A stretch of DNA of 5,487 bases from Aquiflexum sp041749095 (GTDB lineage: Bacteria; Bacteroidota; Bacteroidia; Cytophagales; Cyclobacteriaceae): the NCBI RefSeq assembly GCF_041749095.1, contig NZ_JBGTCA010000488.1:1-5487 (forward strand). The letters are read 5' to 3'. The position numbers and the translations under genes were made by a program. The notes below the pieces were generated by a model. That model saw nothing but the letters and a program-made list of their open reading frames with translations. It had not been told where the DNA came from and ran no database searches. How positions within the stretch are numbered: position 1 is the stretch's first letter; each line of letters opens with the position of its first letter. Shown piece after piece: positions 1 to 5,043 of the stretch.

Positions 1-6
1 TTTTAC

Positions 7-14
7 TATATTTG
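7..14 (+). promoter_or_regulatory. Candidate Bacteroidota -7 promoter element for the frd operon
   Basis: TATATTTG is a perfect match to the Bacteroidota primary sigma factor -7 consensus TAnnTTTG. It would place transcription start near base 21 and leave a leader of about 43 nt before the frdA ATG. The matching -33 TTG/TTTG box would lie left of the window, so only half of the promoter can be checked. An AGGAG at 36-40 lies 23 nt before the ATG, too far for a normal Shine-Dalgarno. Confidence 0.42.
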
Positions 15-63
15 ATTACAAGCGATTAAAGTATCAGGAGTTTTTACCCAAAAATTTTTCTTG

Positions 64-1812
64 ATGGTTCATTCACAGCATACATGCGATGTCTTGATTA
101 TCGGTGCAGGAGGCGCCGGGTTAAGAGCTGCAATTGCAGTAGCCGAAACCAATCCGAAACTAAAAGTAGCTGTCATTTCCAAAGTTTACCCTATGAGAAG
201 CCATACTGTTTCAGCGGAAGGGGGTGCGGCAGCAGTAATCAAATCCGACGACAGCCTTGACGATCATGCTTATGATACTATTTCAGGTGGGGATTGGATG
301 AGCGATCAGGATGCTGTGGAAGCTTTTGTGAATGAAGCACCAAAAGAAATGATCCGCCTTGAACATTGGGGTTGCCCATGGAGCAGGCAGGAAGATGGGC
401 AGGTGGCAGTACGTCCATTTGGCGGAATGAAAATGAAACGTACATGGTTTGCCGCAGACAAGACCGGGTTCCACATGCTGCACACCCTTTTTCAGACCAG
501 TCTGAAGTATGATCAGATCCAAAGGTATGATGAGTGGTTTGCTACAAAGCTTTTAGTGGATAATGGTCGCTGTCAGGGTGCTGTTGCGATTGAAATAGTC
601 ACCGGTAAAGTACATGCCCTTACTGCCAAAGCAGTGGTCATTTGCACAGGTGGTGGCGGTAAAGTCTTTCCATACACCACCAATGCCAGTATTAAAACAG
701 GCGATGGTATGTCATTGGCCTACCGTGCGGGAGTCCCGCTCAAGGATATGGAATTCGTGCAGTATCATCCGACCGGTTTACCATTCACAGGTATTCTGAT
801 TACCGAAGCGACCCGCGCCGAAGGTGGATACCTGCTCAATAAGGACGGCTACCGTTACCTTCAGGATTATGATCTGGGAACACCCTCAGCCAAACCGGTA
901 CTCCGCTCTATGGAATTGGGCCCGAGGGACCGACTTTCACAGGCGTTTGTACAGGAACTGCAAAAAGGAAGAACACTTCAGGGTGCCTATGGAGATTATG
1001 TGCATCTCGACATCAGGCATTTAGGTGAAAAAATCATCAATACCAAACTCCCCTTTGTCCGTGAACTTTGTCTGAAGTATGAAAATATCGACCCAATCCA
1101 TGAAATGATCCCGGTCAGACCGGTGGTGCATTATATGATGGGTGGAATCCATACTGATATCAATGGAAAAACCCCAATGGAAGGTTTATATGCGGCAGGT
1201 GAAACAGCCTGCGTCAGCATCAATGGCGCCAATCGCCTAGGTTCCAATTCACTTACAGAGTTATTGGTATTTGGTAGCAGGGCAGGAGAAAATGCCGCTC
1301 ATTTTGCCATGAACCAAAACGGTAGTAGTCCAAACATTACTTCTATGATCTCGGATGAAGCTATTCGTTTGGATAGAGAGTTTTTGAGCAAAACAAACGG
1401 AAAGGAAAAACCTGCCATCCTAAGAAAAGAAATGCATGAGTGCATGGAGGCAGGTGCAGGCATATACCGGACTGAAGCTTCATTGAAGGCCTCTCAGGAT
1501 AAAATCCGTGAACTGCAGGAAAGATTCAAAAACATCAAAATAGATGACAGCAGCAAAACTTTCAATACAGGGCTGATAGCTGCCTTGGAACTATCTTATT
1601 TATTGGATCTTGCTGAAGCGATTGTGCAGAGTGCCCTGCACAGAAAAGAATCCCGGGGATCCCATCAGCGCACTGATTTCCCGGATCGGGATGATGAAAA
1701 TTATCTCGCACACTCGTTGGCTTATAGAAATCCCGGTGATTTGCCCAATGTCCGATACACACCGGTTACCATTACCAAATGGCCTCCCGGGGAAAGAAAA
1801 TATGGAAGATAA
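64..1812 (+). CDS. frdA: Fumarate reductase flavoprotein subunit FrdA
   Basis: Catalytic subunit of quinol:fumarate reductase; it reduces fumarate to succinate at a covalently bound FAD on the cytoplasmic side of the membrane complex. The protein is 582 aa from the ATG at 64; a TTG directly before it (61) could add one residue. What is visible: an N-terminal dinucleotide-binding motif GAGGAG (about 14-19); MRSHTVSAEGG, where His47 is the expected covalent FAD link; and residues that align with the E. coli FrdA active site, namely His235 in HPTG, Glu248, Arg288 in GPRD, His356 in VVHYMMGG and Arg391 in GANRLGSNS. Glu52, five residues after the flavin His, is the FrdA-type residue where SdhA has Gln. 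The stretch WGCPWSR and the C-terminal end (RDDENYLAHSLAY, then KWPPGERKYG) are also E. coli FrdA-like. It lacks the Ala/Lys-rich tail that makes the E. coli protein 602 aa. It opens frdABCD and ends in tandem TAA TAA stops that overlap the repeat flanking the downstream insertion. Confidence 0.97.
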   Translation: MVHSQHTCDVLIIGAGGAGLRAAIAVAETNPKLKVAVISKVYPMRSHTVSAEGGAAAVIKSDDSLDDHAYDTISGGDWMSDQDAVEAFVNEAPKEMIRLEHWGCPWSRQEDGQVAVRPFGGMKMKRTWFAADKTGFHMLHTLFQTSLKYDQIQRYDEWFATKLLVDNGRCQGAVAIEIVTGKVHALTAKAVVICTGGGGKVFPYTTNASIKTGDGMSLAYRAGVPLKDMEFVQYHPTGLPFTGILITEATRAEGGYLLNKDGYRYLQDYDLGTPSAKPVLRSMELGPRDRLSQAFVQELQKGRTLQGAYGDYVHLDIRHLGEKIINTKLPFVRELCLKYENIDPIHEMIPVRPVVHYMMGGIHTDINGKTPMEGLYAAGETACVSINGANRLGSNSLTELLVFGSRAGENAAHFAMNQNGSSPNITSMISDEAIRLDREFLSKTNGKEKPAILRKEMHECMEAGAGIYRTEASLKASQDKIRELQERFKNIKIDDSSKTFNTGLIAALELSYLLDLAEAIVQSALHRKESRGSHQRTDFPDRDDENYLAHSLAYRNPGDLPNVRYTPVTITKWPPGERKYGR

Positions 1813-1817
1813 TAAAA
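1809..1817 (+). repeat. Left copy of 9-bp direct repeat (putative target-site duplication)
   Basis: ATAATAAAA here is identical to 1967-1975. The copy overlaps the frdA stop codon (1810-1812). The next base differs between copies (T here, C at the right), so the duplication could be 9 bp, or 10 bp with one later change. The sequence is A/T-only, so chance identity is possible, but both copies sit immediately outside the inverted repeats of the 1819-1966 element. Confidence 0.55.
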
Positions 1818-1818
1818 T

Positions 1819-1966
1819 ATGAATATCCGCCTATCTGCAAGTTGCATCAGTTTTCTATTCAGATGGCTGGAAGACCGAAGACGGAAGACGGAAGTAACCC
1901 GAAATTTGGAGTTTGCCAAAGTTTACATTGGGTTTCACAATTACTTGTATCATTGCGGATAATCAT
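1819..1966. mobile_element. MITE-like non-coding insertion between frdA and frdB
   Basis: A 148-bp segment whose ends are inverted repeats. The left end ATGAATATCCGC (1819-1830) matches the reverse complement of the right end (1955-1966) at 11 of 12 positions. After an equal 7-nt spacer on both sides, a second inverted block follows: CAAGT at 1838-1842 and ACTTG at 1943-1947. It is flanked by identical 9-mers. Inside are a 7-bp tandem repeat and a small TTTGG/CCAAA hairpin (1905-1909 with 1916-1920). It contains no credible gene: the open frame running into frdB from TTG 1913 is spacer. This is the layout of a miniature inverted-repeat element moved in trans; the family is not recognised. A dispersed structural repeat that never transposed is the alternative. 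Confidence 0.55.
1870..1897 (+). repeat. Short tandem repeat, 7-bp unit GAAGACG
   Basis: Successive units GAAGACC, GAAGACG, GAAGACG and a degenerate GAAGTAA lie at 1870-1897. The repeat is in the middle of the inverted-repeat-bounded element between frdA and frdB. Repeats of this GAAGWCS flavour are familiar from Bacteroidota intergenic regions (recollection, not checked here). Unit number could vary between strains. Confidence 0.75.
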
Positions 1967-1975
1967 ATAATAAAA
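1967..1975 (+). repeat. Right copy of 9-bp direct repeat (putative target-site duplication)
   Basis: ATAATAAAA, identical to 1809-1817, starts at the base after the right inverted-repeat end of the putative element. Removing 1819-1966 plus one repeat copy would leave about 35 nt between the frdA stop and the frdB start. Confidence 0.55.
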
Positions 1976-2005
1976 CCAAGAAAAAGAAAATTAACCCTTT
2001 CTGAT

Positions 2006-2761
2006 ATGGAAAATGACCCAAAAATAACCCTTGAAGTTTTTAGATACCGTCCTGAACAAGAGGATAAACCGGTTTACCAAACTTATGAGGTTCCCCTCAA
2101 AAAGGATTGGGTAATATTGGATGCCTTAAATTATATCAAGGACCATATCGATGGAACTTTATCTTTCAGATGGTCCTGCAGGATGGGTGTCTGCGGAAGT
2201 TGCGGAATGATGGTCAACGGAAACCCTGCGCTAACCTGTGCTACATTTTTGAACAAATTCGCCCCGGGGCCACTTCGGATAGAGCCCCTGGACAATTTTC
2301 CTGTCATCAGGGATCTGGTAATAGAAATGACGGACTTTATGAATAAGCTCAAATCCGTGAAACCCTGGATTATCAGAGAAGAGGAAAAACCTGTTGAAGA
2401 AGGGGAATACCTTCAAACTCCTTCAGAATTGGCGGATTTTAAAACCTACAGTATGTGCATCAATTGCATGTTATGCTATTCTGCATGTCCTGTATATGGA
2501 TTGGAACCCAACTTTATAGGCCCTGCGGCCTTAGCCCTTGCGCAACGATACAACTTGGACAACAGAGATCAGGGACAACAGGTACGTATGGACGAACTCA
2601 GTACAGATGAGGGTATCTGGCACTGTACTTTTGTGGGAGAATGCTCAGTGGTCTGCCCTAAGGGAGTAGATCCTGCCGGGGCCATACAGCGCTATAAAAT
2701 CCAAGGAGCAACAGAATGGTGGAAATCATTGGTATTGCCTTACGGAAAACCCAAAAAATAA
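2006..2761 (+). CDS. frdB: Fumarate reductase iron-sulfur subunit FrdB
   Basis: Electron-transfer subunit linking the quinol site in FrdCD to the FAD of FrdA. The start is the ATG at 2006 (MENDPKITLEV), giving 251 aa against 244 in E. coli; an in-frame TTG at 1913 would add 31 unrelated residues read from the inserted element. The N-terminal plant-type ferredoxin domain carries Cys58, Cys63, Cys66 and Cys78 (SCRMGVCGSCG) for the [2Fe-2S] cluster. The C-terminal helical domain has CINCMLCYSACP (Cys151, 154, 157, 161) and CTFVGECSVVCP (Cys207, 213, 217). By family pattern, 151/154/157/217 bind [4Fe-4S] and 161/207/213 bind [3Fe-4S], so all eleven ligands are present. The C-terminal domain also has FIGPAALALAQRYN, very close to E. 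coli FrdB. It is followed 5 nt later by frdC. No Shine-Dalgarno is seen. Confidence 0.96.
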   Translation: MENDPKITLEVFRYRPEQEDKPVYQTYEVPLKKDWVILDALNYIKDHIDGTLSFRWSCRMGVCGSCGMMVNGNPALTCATFLNKFAPGPLRIEPLDNFPVIRDLVIEMTDFMNKLKSVKPWIIREEEKPVEEGEYLQTPSELADFKTYSMCINCMLCYSACPVYGLEPNFIGPAALALAQRYNLDNRDQGQQVRMDELSTDEGIWHCTFVGECSVVCPKGVDPAGAIQRYKIQGATEWWKSLVLPYGKPKK

Positions 2762-2766
2762 GGATC

Positions 2767-3174
2767 ATGGAAAGGAAAGTGATGCCCAACATAAAAATGT
2801 ATAAACGCCACATCCATATATTATGGTGGACAAACAGGTGGATACATATCAAATTTATCGCAAGAGAACTGACAAGTATCTGTGTGGCCGCTTACAGCTT
2901 GATTCTCCTGTTTTTTGTCAAGGCTGTTTTGACAGGTCCTGAATCGTATGAAGCTATGATGTCTTTCCTGGTTTCACCATTGGCCATTATCATTCATGTT
3001 TTATTGTTGGGGGGATTGCTTTTTCACAGTATCACTTGGTTTAACCTTGCACCCAAAGCCATGGTCATCAAAATGGGTGACAAAAATATTCCCGGTATTT
3101 TAATAGCCCTAGCCAATTATGTGGGATGGTTTGTCATTTCCATATTATTGTTTGTGCTGATTTTGAATGTATAA
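2767..3174 (+). CDS. frdC: Fumarate reductase membrane anchor subunit FrdC
   Basis: One of two hydrophobic subunits that anchor FrdAB in the cytoplasmic membrane and form the menaquinol site. It is 135 aa from ATG 2767, 5 nt after frdB and with AAGGA just upstream; E. coli FrdC is 131 aa. ATG 2782, with AAAGGAAAG close before it, would give 130 aa and is a real alternative start. A basic, Trp-rich N-terminus is followed by three predicted membrane helices (about 34-56, 70-92 and 109-133). Residues match E. coli FrdC where it matters: Glu34 in ARE aligns with the quinol-site Glu29, TGPESYEAMMSFL aligns with the loop after helix 1, and His87 in LLFHSITWFNLAPKA aligns with His82. Haem-ligand histidines typical of SdhC are not evident, as expected for this haem-free class. 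Confidence 0.93.
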   Translation: MERKVMPNIKMYKRHIHILWWTNRWIHIKFIARELTSICVAAYSLILLFFVKAVLTGPESYEAMMSFLVSPLAIIIHVLLLGGLLFHSITWFNLAPKAMVIKMGDKNIPGILIALANYVGWFVISILLFVLILNV

Positions 3175-3192
3175 CTTATAAGATATTTGAAT

Positions 3193-3543
3193 ATGAAAAG
3201 AAAGCGAACCATAGAACCTTTATTCTGGAGCCTCTTTGGAGGAGGAGGGGCTATTTCGGCTTTGTTTCTTCCGGCTCTATTGGTTTTGACCGGGATTGTC
3301 ATTCCATTAGGCATTCTATCGCCGTCTTATGAAGGACTTTCCAGCCTATTGAGTCCCTGGTACAGCAGGTTATTGATTTTGGGGATAGTTTCCCTTTCCA
3401 TGTTTCATTGGGCACACCGGTTCAGGTTTACGCTACATGAGGGATTGCAGCTTCATCCATACGACAAAACAATTGCAGTATTTTGCTATGGTTTAGCAGC
3501 ACTTGTAAGTTTATCTGCGGTATTCATTCTCTTCATACAATGA
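3193..3543 (+). CDS. frdD: Fumarate reductase membrane anchor subunit FrdD
   Basis: Second membrane anchor of the fumarate reductase, pairing with FrdC around the menaquinol site. It is 116 aa from ATG 3193; an in-frame TTG at 3187 would add two residues, and E. coli FrdD has 119. The N-terminus is basic (MKRKRTIEP). PLFWSLFGGGG follows, in which Trp12 aligns with the quinol-contacting Trp14 of E. coli FrdD. There are three predicted helices, about 17-42 (containing GIVIPLG), 58-80 and 93-115. The HR pair at 75-76 and His82 fall in the region of the E. coli HRMHHAMHD motif, although the middle histidines are replaced (HRFRFTLHE). The gene starts 18 nt after frdC and is the last gene of the operon. 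Confidence 0.92.
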   Translation: MKRKRTIEPLFWSLFGGGGAISALFLPALLVLTGIVIPLGILSPSYEGLSSLLSPWYSRLLILGIVSLSMFHWAHRFRFTLHEGLQLHPYDKTIAVFCYGLAALVSLSAVFILFIQ

Positions 3544-3570
3544 CTTTCTGACCGATTACACTATAAACCC

Positions 3571-3588
3571 TGAATGCCTTCGGCGTCA
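3571..3588 (+). terminator. Small hairpin downstream of frdD, possible weak terminator
   Basis: TGA(A)TGCC pairs with GGCGTCA around a 3-nt TTC loop, giving seven pairs including one T-G wobble, with a single bulged A. It lies 28 nt after the frdD stop. An A/T-rich stretch follows rather than a clean T run, so it is a poor classical terminator. It could instead be part of an intergenic repeat. Confidence 0.27.
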
Positions 3589-3589
3589 T

Positions 3590-3627
3590 TATAATCTTGG
3601 AATTGGGGTATAATAACCTTAAATTGG
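3590..3627 (+). repeat. Imperfect direct repeat TATAAT-N(5/7)-AATTGG
   Basis: TATAAT at 3590-3595 is followed by AATTGG at 3601-3606. The same pair recurs as TATAAT at 3609-3614 and AATTGG at 3622-3627, with a spacer of 7 instead of 5. The period is 19-21 nt, two helical turns. It lies between the post-frdD hairpin and the TPR-like gene. It may be chance in A/T-rich DNA, a decayed repeat, or paired regulator sites. Confidence 0.4.
3597..3627 (+). promoter_or_regulatory. Weak candidate promoter for the TPR-like gene
   Basis: TTG at 3597-3599 followed 20 nt later by TAAATTGG at 3620-3627 fits the Bacteroidota TTG/TAnnTTTG layout with one mismatch. Transcription would start near 3634, about 35 nt before the ATG at 3669. 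The TATAAT at 3609-3614 is an alternative box. The call is weak because the -7 match is imperfect. Confidence 0.25.
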
Positions 3628-3668
3628 TCTTCTTCTGAAATAAATTTCCACCACTAAACGGATTAGCC

Positions 3669-4160
3669 ATGAATAAATTAAAGACCATTTCCCCCGATGG
3701 AATACCTCGGGCTTTGGAAAAAGTAGAAAGGTACCGTTTGTTAAACGAGCCTGCGGAAGCCGAAAGCATATGCAGGGACATCCTTGCCATAGAAAGCGAA
3801 CAACAAGATGCTTTAGTAAATTTTGTATTATGCCTAAGTGACCAATTCGGCTCAGGTGTCGGCGATAAAGAAGCCCGCGATGCTATCAACAAAATAGAGG
3901 ATGATTATAAAAAGGCCTATTATACAGGTATCATAAAAGAAAGATTGGCAAAGGTAAGGCTTAAAACAGGAGGTTTCGGAAGTAATTATGATGCCTACGA
4001 ATGGTTAGTGGAAGCAATTGCATCTTTCGAGGAAGCAAGTAACCTAAGACCTTCGGGTAATGAAGATGCCATCTTACGGTATAATGCCTGTGTAAGGACG
4101 TTGGATCGTCACAACCTTTCCCCTAGGCCCAAGGAGTACCGTGAACCATTATTGGAGTGA
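3669..4160 (+). CDS. TPR-like repeat protein of unknown function
   Basis: A 163-aa soluble protein with no signal peptide or membrane segment. The sequence is helical and repeat-like. Residues about 15-46 read as a tetratricopeptide unit (YRLLNEPAEAESICRDIL followed by AIESE), 47-80 as a second, degenerate unit containing ALVNFVLCLSDQFG, and about 109-145 as a third helical pair (YEWLVEAIASFEEASNLRP, then ALRY-like residues). TPRs usually mediate protein-protein contacts; no catalytic motif is visible and the partner is unknown. I recall similar small TPR proteins in several phyla, but cannot assign a role. ATG 3669 starts directly at the conserved-looking region. The gene stands alone, 125 nt after frdD on the same strand, and converges on the phosphorylase pair with a 22-nt gap. 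Nothing ties it to fumarate reduction. Confidence 0.82.
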   Translation: MNKLKTISPDGIPRALEKVERYRLLNEPAEAESICRDILAIESEQQDALVNFVLCLSDQFGSGVGDKEARDAINKIEDDYKKAYYTGIIKERLAKVRLKTGGFGSNYDAYEWLVEAIASFEEASNLRPSGNEDAILRYNACVRTLDRHNLSPRPKEYREPLLE

Positions 4161-4182
4161 CCTTGGAATCTTTGAGAATTGA

Positions 4183-5010
4183 TTACAAATTGCTGATCAC
4201 ACTCTTTATCAAAGTGACCAACTTCTTTCCGGCCTGTTTGGCTACATGTACTACTTCTGCATGGGTAAATTCCTTGAAGACTTTGGGTATACTTTCATTG
4301 GTGATGACAGATATTCCTAAAACTTTTATGCCCACATGATTTGCAGCAATCACTTCCGGAACTGTGCTCATTCCAACGGCATCACCGCCAATTGACCTTA
4401 AAAATCTGATCTCTGCCCTTGTTTCCAAAACCGGTCCCGTCACACCTAGATATGTTCCTCTTTTTAAAATTATTCCCAATTCACTGGCTTTTGAATGGGT
4501 TTGATTTATCCACTCCTGATCGAAGGATTCATTCATATCCGGAAACCTCGGCCCAAACTCTTCCTGATTGATACCCCGAAGTGGATTATCCGGCAAACGG
4601 CTGATAATATCTTCGATCAACATCAAGTCACCGACTTCAAAATCCGGATTCAATCCTCCTGCCGCATTGGTGACAATCAATTTTTCAACTCCCAGCAGTT
4701 TCATTACTCGTATGGGGAATACTACCTCAGCCATATCATAACCCTCATAATAATGAAAACGTCCAGCCATTGCGATGACTGCTTTTCCTTGTAAAAACCC
4801 ATAGATCAATTCGCTCTTATGACCCTCCACAGTAGAAACGGGGAAATGAGGAATTTCCGAATAAGGGATGATACATTTATCTTCAATATCATCTGCCAAA
4901 CCTCCCAAACCGGAACCAAGGATTATCCCAATTGTAGGAGTTCCTCCAATACTTTTGGTGATAAATTCAGCGGATTCCCTGCAGTGCCTCAGGGTCAGGA
5001 TTTTTTCCAT
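4183..5010 (-). CDS. punA: Purine nucleoside phosphorylase, trimeric PNP-I type (6-oxopurine residue set)
   Basis: A 275-aa cytosolic enzyme expected to split purine nucleosides with phosphate into base and ribose-1-phosphate, in salvage. It has the usual family length, from ATG 5010 to TAA 4183. What is visible: the phosphate loop LGSGLGG with Ser33, His64 in VEGHKSE, AGRFHYYEGY with Arg84, His86 and Tyr88, NAAGG with Ala116, Glu196 in VLET, Met214 in GMSTVPEV, Asn238 in VITN and His250 in THAEV. Asn238 and His250 align with human PNP Asn243 and His257, the set typical of inosine/guanosine enzymes. Odd point: the usual DHIN segment reads EDIIS (133-137), so its histidine is lost. It is the second gene of a tandem pair, 33 nt after a related but clearly different phosphorylase, and probably cotranscribed. 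Its exact substrate range is inferred, not shown. Confidence 0.92.
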   Translation of the reverse strand: MEKILTLRHCRESAEFITKSIGGTPTIGIILGSGLGGLADDIEDKCIIPYSEIPHFPVSTVEGHKSELIYGFLQGKAVIAMAGRFHYYEGYDMAEVVFPIRVMKLLGVEKLIVTNAAGGLNPDFEVGDLMLIEDIISRLPDNPLRGINQEEFGPRFPDMNESFDQEWINQTHSKASELGIILKRGTYLGVTGPVLETRAEIRFLRSIGGDAVGMSTVPEVIAANHVGIKVLGISVITNESIPKVFKEFTHAEVVHVAKQAGKKLVTLIKSVISNL

Positions 5011-5043
5011 ATAAATTAAGAAGTAATAAAAATGCTTTCAGGT

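Noticed and set aside
12..29. FNR/CRP-like palindrome TTGAT...ATTAA upstream of frdA
   Set aside because: The spacer is 8 nt instead of 4 and the right half is imperfect, so it does not fit an FNR site.
1905..1931. Promoter for frdBCD inside the element (TTTG ... TACATTGG)
   Set aside because: The -7 box has a mismatch and the spacing of about 15 nt is too short for the Bacteroidota layout.
1913..2005. N-terminal extension of FrdB by 31 residues from a TTG at 1913
   Set aside because: The extension is translated from the inserted element and spacer and does not resemble FrdB. The ATG at 2006 begins where FrdB homology begins.
3533..3892. Reverse-strand open frame of 119 codons over the frdD end and the TPR gene
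   Set aside because: It mostly mirrors the TPR coding sequence, has no recognisable domain and no start context. Only its intergenic tail is mentioned, as a possible repeat remnant.
4161..4182. Bidirectional terminator between the convergent TPR and phosphorylase genes
   Set aside because: The 22-nt gap holds no GC-rich stem or T run. The short AATC/GATT pairing is too weak.
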